In this document: positions 1-6,322 of the stretch, in pieces | How positions within the stretch are numbered: the stretch's first letter is position 1 | How the letters are laid out: every line of letters starts with the position of its first letter | Notes under the pieces: generated by a model | Seen by the model: the letters and a program-made list of their open reading frames with translations, nothing else | The model's database searches: none | What the model was told of the DNA's origin: nothing | Assembly: GCA_947465645.1 (NCBI GenBank) | Contig: CANIBQ010000105.1 | Coordinates: forward strand, 1-15,907 | DNA from: Acidobacteriota bacterium | Lineage (GTDB): Bacteria; Acidobacteriota; Vicinamibacteria; Vicinamibacterales; UBA2999 | Reading direction: 5' to 3' | DNA length: 15,907 bases | Made by a program: the position numbers and the translations under genes

Positions 1-62
1 CATCGATCCCAAATCGCTGCCTTGTCGCTTGCACTCATCCGCGATCGTCGCACGCTTTGCAT
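1..62 (-). CDS. Possible 5' end of a gene running off the left edge (IS30-like transposase N-terminus?)
   Basis: On the minus strand an ATG at 62-60 follows a GGAGGG sequence (complement of 66-71) by 3 bases, which is a little close for a ribosome-binding site. It opens a frame with no stop to the window edge, giving MQSVRRSRMSASDKAAIWDR. A basic start followed by a [ST]A-x-[DE]-[KR]-A-x-[IL]-W pattern resembles, from memory, the N-terminus of IS30-family transposases just before their helix-turn-helix. Only 20 residues are visible, so this is a weak inference. It could also be another DNA-binding protein, or not a gene. Confidence 0.3.
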   Translation of the reverse strand, partial: MQSVRRSRMSASDKAAIWDR

Positions 63-111
63 GATCCCTCCGATCATTCATCGCGTTGCGTCGACGGCTT
101 GAACCCACCAC

Positions 112-173
112 GTCCGGCTTTAGCCGGACCGTCGTGAAAAGCCGACGCCCACAAGGTCCGGCTAAAGCCGGAC
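112..173. repeat. Pair of dispersed palindromes, GTCCGGCT-N2-AGCCGGAC
   Basis: Two 18-bp units with perfect 8-bp arms, GTCCGGCT and AGCCGGAC, lie at 112-129 (loop TT) and 156-173 (loop AA), separated by 26 bases. The second unit is followed by ACTACGTACG, which reads on the other strand as the CGTACGTAGTGTC preamble seen again at 9683-9694. They look like REP-type (repetitive extragenic palindromic) elements and have no coding potential. Confidence 0.75.
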
Positions 174-248
174 ACTACGTACGAATAGAAACTGCTCCAA
201 CGTACGTCGTGTCCGGCTCTAGGGAGCCGGAGGCCTTCAGGCCTCCGG
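170..248. repeat. Head-to-head palindromic repeat cluster ending in CCGGAGGCCT-TC-AGGCCTCCGG
   Basis: GGACACTACGTACG (170-183) is matched in inverted orientation by CGTACGTCGTGTCC (201-214), identical at 13 of 14 positions. Two repeat units therefore face each other, as in paired bacterial interspersed mosaic elements. Next comes CCGGCTC-TAGG-GAGCCGG (213-230), overlapping a stem-loop with 10-bp arms and a TC loop at 227-248. This lies 12 bases beyond the stop codon of the symporter, so it may also end that transcript. The core of the last hairpin recurs inside a coding region at 4918-4938. Confidence 0.75.
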
Positions 249-259
249 GTTCGTGCGCG

Positions 260-1624
260 TCAGTGGGCGACGGTCGCCGCGGGCGCGTCCGCGCGGTACG
301 GGCTCTGCGCGCCCTGCAGGAAGTTGCTCGCGATCACCGCCGTCATCGCGCACAGCGCGGGAATGGCGCCCGCCCTGAAAATCTCGGGCGGCGTCCACTG
401 CATCCCCAGCATCATCCCGCCGATGAGCGGACCGACGATCGAGCCGACGCGTCCCACCCCCAGCGCCCAACCCACACCGGTCGAGCGCATCGTCGTCGGG
501 TAGTACATCGCAGACAGCGCGTTCAGCCCCGCCTGCGTGCCCTGCACCGTCACGCCAAGGATGAATGTCACCACCATCATCACCGGGAAGTTCGAAAAGA
601 TGGATGACGCGACGATCACCAGGATGAGTGAGGATGCGAACTCCGTGACGATCGTCCTGTAGACCCCGAGCTTGGTCATCAGCGGACCCTGGAGGATCGT
701 GCCGACGATGCCGCCGATGCTGAACGACATGACCGCCGTGATGCCGGCGGAAACCGGCATGCCCGCCTGGCGGAGCAGCGCCGGCAGCCAGCTCAGGATG
801 AAGTAGAGGATCAGCAGGTTCATGAAGAACGGGATCCACAGCAGGACGGTGCCGATGCCGCGTCCTTCCGTGAAGAGATACTTCACCGCCAGCCCAGAGT
901 GACGGGTGCCGGGGGGCTCGATTCGAAATGCCGTGCTCGCCATGTCGGGCGCGATCTTCCGCATGATCGCCGACACCTTCTCGGGGTCGCCGCCCTTGAC
1001 GACAAGGAAACGGACGGATTCGGGCAGTATCTTGATCAGCACGAGTGCGAGGGTAATCGGCAGGACGCCGCCGACGAAGAAGACCGACCGCCAGCCCCAG
1101 ATGGGGATCATGGCCTGTCCGACGAGGCCGGCGACCACAGCGCCGCCTCCCATGCCGACGAAGATCAGCGTGACGAGCGTCGCCTGGAGGCGCTTGGGCG
1201 CATATTCAGCGGCGAGGGAGACGACGTTCGGCATCGCGCCGCCGAGACCCAGGCCGGTGAGAAAGCGCAGCCACACGAGGGAGTCGAGGGTCGTGACCTG
1301 CGTGGTTGCGAGCGAGAAGCCGCCGAAGACGAAGCAGGAGATGATGATCGTCCACTTGCGGCCCCAGCGATCCGCGATCGGCCCCGAGGCCATCGCGCCG
1401 AGCATGAGGCCGAAAAGCCCCGCGGAAAAGACCGGTCCGAACGCGCTGAGCGGGATGCCCAGCTCCTCGGCAATCGGCGGCACCAGGAAGCCCATCGCCT
1501 GCGTGTCGAAGCCGTCAAGGAGCAGGACGAGCGTGCAGAGGGCTATCGTCCTGACCTGAAATCCACTTAACGGCCGGTCGTCGATGACTTCGTTTGCGGT
1601 CAGCAAGCGTGATCCCGTGCTCAC
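260..1624 (-). CDS. Aromatic acid:H+ symporter, major facilitator superfamily (AAHS family)
   Basis: This predicted inner-membrane transporter probably imports an aromatic acid with protons, in the manner of PcaK, BenK or GenK. The 454 residues match the usual length of the family. Visible signatures are the helix-1 motif DGFD (37-40), the loop 2-3 motif GPIADRWGRK (81-90), RFLTGLGLGGAMPN in helix 4 (120-133) and PESVRFLV (201-208). The leading DDRPLSGFQ (15-23) is typical just before helix 1 in AAHS proteins. The chosen start is GTG at 1624, preceded by GAGGTG six bases upstream. An ATG at 1678 would add 18 residues but has no such site. It diverges from the MBL fusion gene across 105 bp. 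Substrate is unknown; gentisate is attractive because a gentisate dioxygenase gene lies at the other end of the window. Confidence 0.85.
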   Translation of the reverse strand: MSTGSRLLTANEVIDDRPLSGFQVRTIALCTLVLLLDGFDTQAMGFLVPPIAEELGIPLSAFGPVFSAGLFGLMLGAMASGPIADRWGRKWTIIISCFVFGGFSLATTQVTTLDSLVWLRFLTGLGLGGAMPNVVSLAAEYAPKRLQATLVTLIFVGMGGGAVVAGLVGQAMIPIWGWRSVFFVGGVLPITLALVLIKILPESVRFLVVKGGDPEKVSAIMRKIAPDMASTAFRIEPPGTRHSGLAVKYLFTEGRGIGTVLLWIPFFMNLLILYFILSWLPALLRQAGMPVSAGITAVMSFSIGGIVGTILQGPLMTKLGVYRTIVTEFASSLILVIVASSIFSNFPVMMVVTFILGVTVQGTQAGLNALSAMYYPTTMRSTGVGWALGVGRVGSIVGPLIGGMMLGMQWTPPEIFRAGAIPALCAMTAVIASNFLQGAQSPYRADAPAATVAH

Positions 1625-1690
1625 AGATAACACCTCGTTGATAAGTCCATTCAGTCTTGTCGCGTGGAACCGAAGCATCGACGAAACGCC

Positions 1691-1726
1691 CTTTCCGGTC
1701 AAGTCGATAGTGCGATAATCTGTGCC
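1691..1726 (+). promoter_or_regulatory. Candidate extended -10 promoter for a near-leaderless mRNA of the MBL fusion gene
   Basis: TGC-GATAAT (1711-1719) has the TGn extension and five of six matches to TATAAT. TTTCCG at 1692-1697 is a weak -35 with a 16-bp spacer. Transcription would begin near 1726, only about four bases before the ATG at 1730. That fits the lack of any Shine-Dalgarno sequence before that start. Confidence 0.4.
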
Positions 1727-1729
1727 CCT

Positions 1730-3634
1730 ATGAGGAAAACCCTCGGGGCCTTGACGGCTATGGCGTGCGTGCTGGGGGTGTCGTTCCCGTCCGCCCAGGC
1801 GGGTATTCAGCGCGGCGCCGCGCAGGCCAACCAGAACAAATGGAACGCCAAGGGACCCTGGGGCAAGACCGAGCGGAGCGGTCCGCTCGAGGCGCAGCGC
1901 AAGGATCCCTTCAAACTCTTCGACAACGTCTACTACGTGGGCCTGCAGACGGTGTCTGCCTACCTCGTGACGACGTCCGAGGGGCCAGTGCTGATTGACG
2001 CCGGCTACGCCCAGACGGCCGACTGGCTGGTCGACAGCATCAAGAAGGCAGGGTTCGATCCCGCCACCATCAAGTATGTATTCGTGACGCACGCCCACCT
2101 GGATCACGCGGGCGGCGCCGCGCGGATCAAGCAGCTCTCGGGAGCGCGCGTGGGACTGTCGGCCGAGGACTGGGAGGTCGTCGAGCGGCAGCAGGCCAAT
2201 CCGCAGCAACAGCAGAATTTTCCGAAGCTGGCGCGGGATCTCGTGCTGAAAGACGGCGAAACCGTGACGGTCGGCGACATGCCGTTCACGTTCTACCTGA
2301 CGCCGGGACACACGCCGGGGTCGATGTCGGTGGAGTTCGAGGCGATCGATCGCGGCCACCCGTATCGCGTGATCGAGCCCGGCGGCCTCGGGCTGCAGTA
2401 CGCGCCCGAGTGGGGGCCGGCGTTCAAGCAGAGCATCGAACGGCTCAAGCGGCTCGGTCCGTGGGACGTCGCCCTGGGCAACCACCCGTTTCTCGGGCCC
2501 AAGGACATCGCCGAGATAGAGAGCGAGTTGCCGAAGCGCGACGTGGTTCACCCCGCCGTTGTCGGGAGCGCTGCCATCAACAGGTTCTTCGACGAGGTGC
2601 TGGCGATCGTCAACGAGAAGCTCGTCGTCGAGCCGCCGCCCGCCGCCGCGAGCGCTTCGGCCGGCCGCGCCGCGCAACAGCCGGGCGCCGACGATCGCGA
2701 TGTCCAGGTGTTGCAGGTGGCGCCGACGGTGTACATGATCGCCGGCGGCGGCAGCAACATCACGCTCCAGGTCGAGCCGGCCACGCGACCGCAACGAGTT
2801 CCGGGCACCTACCTTGGCGCCTACGGCGTGCTGCTGGTGGACACGCTGACCTCCGACCTGAGCGGCAGGGTTCTCGCGGCGGTCCGCCGCATCTCGCAGG
2901 GGCCGATTCGCTACATCATCAACACCGCCATCGACGCGGATCACATCGGTGGCAACGAGGGCCTTGGCACGCCGGCGCCCGGCCGCGGCGGGCGCGGCGG
3001 CGCGTCGCCGGCCACGATCCTCGCGCACGAGAACATGCTGCTGCAGCTCGCCTCGCCGCCCGCCGGGCAGTCCAAGCTGCCGCAGGGCGCGATGCCGACC
3101 GACGCGTATCTCGACGTCAAGGAGATCTGGTTCAACGGCGAATCGATCCAGGTTCTCCATCAGCCCGCGGCTCACGCCGACGGCGACAGCATCGTGTACT
3201 TCCGCAGGTCGGATGTGATCAGCGCGGGCGACATCTTCACCACCACGAGCTACCCGCGGATCGATTCGGCGCGCGGTGGCACCATCCAGGGGGTGATCAA
3301 CGGGCTCAATCACATCCTCGACCTCGCCGTGCCGGAGACCAACGGCGAGGGCGGCACCAAGATTGTTCCGGCGCACGGGCGCCTGTCGGACGAGGGCGAT
3401 GTCGTCGAGTACCGCAACATGGCGGTGATGATCCGCGACCGCATCCAGGACATGGTCAAGAGGGGCATGACGCTGGCGCAGGTGAAGGCCGCCCGGCCGA
3501 CGCTCGACTACGACTTTCGGTACGGCGCGACCACCGGCGCCTGGACGACCGACCGGTTCATCGAAACGGTCTACAACGAGCTCAAGGCCGCGGTGCCAGC
3601 GAAGCCGGCCACGACGCCCCGAAACAGAAGCTAG
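1730..3634 (+). CDS. Exported double metallo-beta-lactamase-fold protein: canonical domain fused to a metal-site-variant domain
   Basis: A 634-residue protein with signal peptide 1-24 (…SAQA|GIQ), so probably periplasmic. The first MBL domain (about 55-300) has an intact subclass B3-like site: THAHLDHAGG (His121, His123, Asp125, His126), GHTPGS with His194, and GNHP with His252. A Pro/Ala-rich linker (302-322) leads to a second MBL domain (about 325-620) with H482, D501 (AGDIF) and H549 (PAHG), but its HxHxDH motif reads AIDADH (400-405), lacking the first two histidines. That second domain closely resembles the stand-alone protein at 13315-14430. An upstream ATG at 1664 would bury the signal peptide, so 1730 is chosen. 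It is first in a probable three-gene operon; its stop overlaps the next gene's ribosome-binding site. Substrate unknown: a beta-lactam or another ester, lactone or amide. B3-like motifs alone do not prove resistance. Confidence 0.85.
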   Translation: MRKTLGALTAMACVLGVSFPSAQAGIQRGAAQANQNKWNAKGPWGKTERSGPLEAQRKDPFKLFDNVYYVGLQTVSAYLVTTSEGPVLIDAGYAQTADWLVDSIKKAGFDPATIKYVFVTHAHLDHAGGAARIKQLSGARVGLSAEDWEVVERQQANPQQQQNFPKLARDLVLKDGETVTVGDMPFTFYLTPGHTPGSMSVEFEAIDRGHPYRVIEPGGLGLQYAPEWGPAFKQSIERLKRLGPWDVALGNHPFLGPKDIAEIESELPKRDVVHPAVVGSAAINRFFDEVLAIVNEKLVVEPPPAAASASAGRAAQQPGADDRDVQVLQVAPTVYMIAGGGSNITLQVEPATRPQRVPGTYLGAYGVLLVDTLTSDLSGRVLAAVRRISQGPIRYIINTAIDADHIGGNEGLGTPAPGRGGRGGASPATILAHENMLLQLASPPAGQSKLPQGAMPTDAYLDVKEIWFNGESIQVLHQPAAHADGDSIVYFRRSDVISAGDIFTTTSYPRIDSARGGTIQGVINGLNHILDLAVPETNGEGGTKIVPAHGRLSDEGDVVEYRNMAVMIRDRIQDMVKRGMTLAQVKAARPTLDYDFRYGATTGAWTTDRFIETVYNELKAAVPAKPATTPRNRS

Positions 3635-3646
3635 GAGATGCACGTG
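3633..3646 (+). promoter_or_regulatory. Ribosome-binding site overlapping the upstream stop codon; selects GTG 3644
   Basis: AGGAG at 3633-3637 shares two bases with the TAG stop (3632-3634) of the MBL fusion gene. It sits directly against ATG 3638, too close to serve it, but six bases before GTG 3644. The GTG is therefore the better start of the DUF6152 gene. The overlap suggests translational coupling. Confidence 0.6.
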
Positions 3647-4030
3647 AAACGTACCCTGATCGTCGTCGTTGCCGTCGCCGCGCTGTGTGTCGCCGCGAGC
3701 GCGTGGGCGCATCATTCGTTTGCGGCCACTTACATCGAGAGCAAGAAGGTCACGGTGGAAGGCGACCTCGTGCAGTTCCAGTGGCGCAATCCCCACTCGT
3801 TCGTGCAGCTCGTCGCGAAGGATGCCAATGGACAGCCGCAGCGCTGGTCGGCCGAGTGGGGATCGGGCGGGCAGCTCGGACAGCAGGGCGTCGCGAAAGA
3901 CACGCTCAAGGTCGGCGACCACATCATCATCACCGGCGATCCGTCGCGGACGGCCGGTGACCTCCGTCTGCGCGTGCGCACCATCTTCCGGCCGGCCGAC
4001 GGCTGGCGGTGGGGCGGGGAATTTGACTAG
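3644..4030 (+). CDS. DUF6152 family secreted protein
   Basis: A 128-residue protein with signal peptide MKRTLIVVVAVAALCVAASAWA, cleaved before HHSFAATY. The mature N-terminus AHHSFAATY, then VTVEGDLVQFQWRNPHSFVQL and a late VGDHIIITGDP, is the recurring pattern of the DUF6152 family as I know it. That family is a small predicted beta-rich exported domain of unknown function, common in Acidobacteria and Proteobacteria. GTG 3644 is preferred over ATG 3638 because of Shine-Dalgarno spacing, and it also gives a cleaner signal peptide. The gene sits 9 bases after the MBL fusion gene and 10 bases before the 741-residue gene, so the three are probably co-transcribed. The position of its two conserved His at the mature N-terminus suggests, without proof, metal or cofactor binding. 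Confidence 0.75.
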   Translation: MKRTLIVVVAVAALCVAASAWAHHSFAATYIESKKVTVEGDLVQFQWRNPHSFVQLVAKDANGQPQRWSAEWGSGGQLGQQGVAKDTLKVGDHIIITGDPSRTAGDLRLRVRTIFRPADGWRWGGEFD

Positions 4031-4040
4031 TCGGACCATC

Positions 4041-6266
4041 ATGAACAACAGAGTTGGCCTCGTCGCGGGAGCCGTCTTGATGCTGTGCGGCGCGGACCTG
4101 TACGGTCCGCGGCCCGCCGCGGCGCAGGGACAGCGCGCGGTTCAGCTCGGTCCAGGTCCTGAGATTCCGCGGACGCTTCGCGCCGCCGCGGCCGTTGACC
4201 TGACCGGCACGTGGGTATCGGTCGTGACGGAAGACTGGCGCTGGCGGATGATGACGCCGCCGCGCGGTGATTATGCAGCGGTGCCGCTCAGCGCGGACGG
4301 GCGGCAGGTCGCTGACAACTGGGACCCGCGCGCTGACGAAGCCGCAGGCCTGCAGTGCAAGATCTACGGCGCCGCATCCGTGATGCGGATGCCGGGCCGC
4401 GTGCGGATTTCGTGGGCCGATGACAACGCCCTGCGAATCGACGCTGACGCCGGCGCACAGACGCGAATGCTGCGGTTCCCCTCGACTTCGCTCGGGGCAG
4501 GCGCGCCAACCTGGCAGGGCACGTCAACCGCGATCTGGCAGGTGCCGCTCTCGGCCGCCCCCGGCGCGGGCGGCGACAACGCCGTCGCGCAGACCGGCGG
4601 CGGCGTCGTGCGAGCGAACGCGCGGCCGACGGCGGGCATGTTGAAGGCCGTCACGACGAACATGCGGGCGGGGTACCTCCGCCTCAACGGCGTGCCGTAC
4701 AGCGACAGCTCGATGCTCACGGAGTACTTCGTCCGCGTCACCGCGCCCAACGGCGACGAGTGGCTCGTCGTCACGAGCATTGTCGAAGATCCGGTCTATC
4801 TCAACGAGCCGTTTGTCACGAGCTCGCATTTCAAGAAGGAGCCGGACGATTCGAAGTTCGCGCCGTCGCCATGCGAGCGCGGCACGCCGTCGCCGCAGCC
4901 CGTCCCGGCACCGGTAGCCGGAGGCCTTCAGGCCTCCGCCGCCCCGGGCGACAACCTTCCCTTTGCAGTGGTCGGCATCGACATCGACGGCTACTGGAAC
5001 GATCTCTTTCACGAGGATCTGTGGGACCGCCGGTCGGGGCTCCTGGTTGGTGATTTCACGGGGCTGCCGCTCAACGATGCGGGGAAGTTCGCGTCGGCGA
5101 GCTGGGATCCGGGATGGTTCGCCATACCGGAAGAGCAGTGCCGTCCGCACACCGGCATCTACGGCATGCGGGGACCGACGTCCCTGCAGATCACGCAGAT
5201 CGTCGATCCGGCCACCTACCGGGAGCTGCGCTACGACGTCTTTCTCGGCCTGACAGGCGAGCGCGCGATCTGGGTTGATGGACGGCCGCAGCCGCCGGAG
5301 TACGTCCCGCATACGTATGCCGGCTTCTCCAGGGGGGCGTGGGACGGCAACCTGCTGAAGTTCACCACCACGCATTCGAAGGCGGGGTATCTCCAGCGCA
5401 ACGGCGTGCCGCACAGCGACCGGGCCGTGGGGACCGAGTGGTTCGTGCGTCAGGGCGACTACCTGATGCTGATCGCGCTCGTAGACGACCCCGGCTATCT
5501 GGCCGAGGGGCTCATGCGGACGACGAACTGGGTGCTCGACAAATCGCCGAATCGAGTGCGCTTCCCGGGACAGGTCGACTGCGGGCCCTTCCAGGTGGTT
5601 GACGAGCGCGGCGGCCAGGCCAAGCACTTTGTCCCGCACTACCTGCCGGGCAACTACGAGCAGCACAGGGAATTCCAGACGATGTACGGGATTCCCCAGG
5701 AAGCGGCGTTCGGCGGGAAGGAAACGCTCTATCCGGAGTACCAGTCGAAGCTCGCGGAGATGCAGGCGGCATTCCTCAAGCGGACGACGGCGGCGAGGCC
5801 CGCGGCCGGCAGGACGGTCGCGCGCACAGACTTCGTCGGCGACTGGCGGCTGAACCGCGGCAAGTCGGCGTTCGACGTGAGCTGGCGCCGCGCAGGACTC
5901 GACGGCCGGGACGGCAGCGCACCCGAGCGTCGCGAGATGCACATCACGGCGGCTGCCGACGGCGCCTTGCACTACACCATCGATACGCAGATCGTGGCGA
6001 ACGACACCGGTTTCTTCCGTGTGGAATACATGGCCAGGCCGGACGGCACGGACAACCCCGCCAAAGGCGGCGCGGTCGAGACGTTCGCGGTCAAGCGTGT
6101 CGATGCGACAACCCTGGAGCGCGTCGGAAAGATCAAGGGCGCTGTCGTGGAGACCTCGACGTGGAAGCTGTCCCCCGACGGCAAGACGCTGACCATTACG
6201 ACCAAGGGAACGATCGCAGCGCAGGACTACAGCAACACCCAGCTCTTCGAGCGCCTCGACGAATGA
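4041..6266 (+). CDS. Exported 741-residue protein with a duplicated module plus a C-terminal beta-rich domain; function unknown
   Basis: Signal peptide 1-28 (…RPAAA|QGQ). The body has two related modules. Module 1 (about 53-268) contains TGTWVS, DEAAGLQCKIYG (99-110) and AGYLRLNGVPYSDSSMLTEYFVR (parts of 210-232). Module 2 (about 312-505) contains EEQCRPHTGIYG (364-375) and AGYLQRNGVPHSD (448-460) followed by GTEWFVR. The Cys-x-x-x-Tyr-Gly core and the AGYL-NGVP-SD-TE-FVR block recur in the same order. A third domain (about 593-737) starts FVGDWRLNRGKSAFD and ends WKLSPDGKTLTITTKG, recalling lipocalin-like strands. I recognise no enzyme motif and no named family. Residues 146-152 and 293-299 are encoded by repetitive DNA (see those entries). 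It is the last gene of the operon with the MBL fusion and DUF6152 genes. The start is ATG 4041, with only weak ribosome-binding sequence ahead of it, 10 bases past the previous stop. Confidence 0.8.
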   Translation: MNNRVGLVAGAVLMLCGADLYGPRPAAAQGQRAVQLGPGPEIPRTLRAAAAVDLTGTWVSVVTEDWRWRMMTPPRGDYAAVPLSADGRQVADNWDPRADEAAGLQCKIYGAASVMRMPGRVRISWADDNALRIDADAGAQTRMLRFPSTSLGAGAPTWQGTSTAIWQVPLSAAPGAGGDNAVAQTGGGVVRANARPTAGMLKAVTTNMRAGYLRLNGVPYSDSSMLTEYFVRVTAPNGDEWLVVTSIVEDPVYLNEPFVTSSHFKKEPDDSKFAPSPCERGTPSPQPVPAPVAGGLQASAAPGDNLPFAVVGIDIDGYWNDLFHEDLWDRRSGLLVGDFTGLPLNDAGKFASASWDPGWFAIPEEQCRPHTGIYGMRGPTSLQITQIVDPATYRELRYDVFLGLTGERAIWVDGRPQPPEYVPHTYAGFSRGAWDGNLLKFTTTHSKAGYLQRNGVPHSDRAVGTEWFVRQGDYLMLIALVDDPGYLAEGLMRTTNWVLDKSPNRVRFPGQVDCGPFQVVDERGGQAKHFVPHYLPGNYEQHREFQTMYGIPQEAAFGGKETLYPEYQSKLAEMQAAFLKRTTAARPAAGRTVARTDFVGDWRLNRGKSAFDVSWRRAGLDGRDGSAPERREMHITAAADGALHYTIDTQIVANDTGFFRVEYMARPDGTDNPAKGGAVETFAVKRVDATTLERVGKIKGAVVETSTWKLSPDGKTLTITTKGTIAAQDYSNTQLFERLDE
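4478..4497 (+). repeat. Dispersed-repeat-like sequence inside coding DNA
   Basis: CCCCTCGACTTCGCTCGGGG matches, by memory, the short CC(C/T)TCGACTTCGCTC(A/G)GGG repeat scattered through many Acidobacteria and Chloroflexi genomes. Here it is read in frame as residues 146-152 of the 741-residue protein (FPSTSLG), between LRF and the following PTWQG. Family membership needs a genome-wide search. Confidence 0.45.
4918..4938 (+). repeat. Palindrome shared with 227-248, inserted in frame in the 741-residue protein gene
   Basis: CGGAGGCCT-TC-AGGCCTCCG (4919-4938, 9-bp arms) is the same sequence as the core of the intergenic hairpin at 227-248. It encodes residues 293-299 (AGGLQAS), inside a Pro/Ala-rich linker between the two modules, where an insertion would do little harm. 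Confidence 0.75.
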
Positions 6267-6322
6267 GGCTCTAGGCTTTGGGGGGCTTTGGCTAAAGCCT
6301 AAAGCCCAGAGCCCAGAGCCTC
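6265..6322. terminator. Hairpin-rich repeat between convergent genes, possible bidirectional terminator
   Basis: GAGGCTCT (6265-6272) pairs with AGAGCCTC (6315-6322). Inside, GGCTTT units at 6274-6279 and 6284-6289 can pair with AAAGCC units at 6294-6299 and 6301-6306, with GGCT as the innermost loop. The element starts within the TGA of the plus-strand gene and contains the TAG of the minus-strand gene. No T-run follows on either side, so intrinsic termination is plausible but not shown. Confidence 0.5.

Noticed and set aside
112..248. CRISPR array
   Set aside because: The repeats are short palindromes of unequal sequence and orientation with irregular spacing, and there are no cas genes.
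1674..1702. Minus-strand promoter TTGACC-17-GATGCT for the symporter gene
   Set aside because: The -35 is good but the -10 matches only three positions; too weak to annotate.
1664..1729. N-terminal extension of the MBL fusion from ATG 1664
   Set aside because: It would place 22 polar residues before a clear signal peptide and runs through the candidate promoter; ATG 1730 is preferred.
1730..3634. Annotation as an antibiotic-resistance beta-lactamase
   Set aside because: The first domain has B3-like metal motifs, but these occur across many non-beta-lactamase MBL proteins, and the fusion and operon context do not point to resistance.
260..4048. A continuous 1262-codon minus-strand frame
   Set aside because: Only 260-1624 encodes a recognisable protein. 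The part beyond it runs antisense through the MBL fusion and DUF6152 genes and has Arg/His/Asp-rich low-information sequence typical of high-GC antisense frames.
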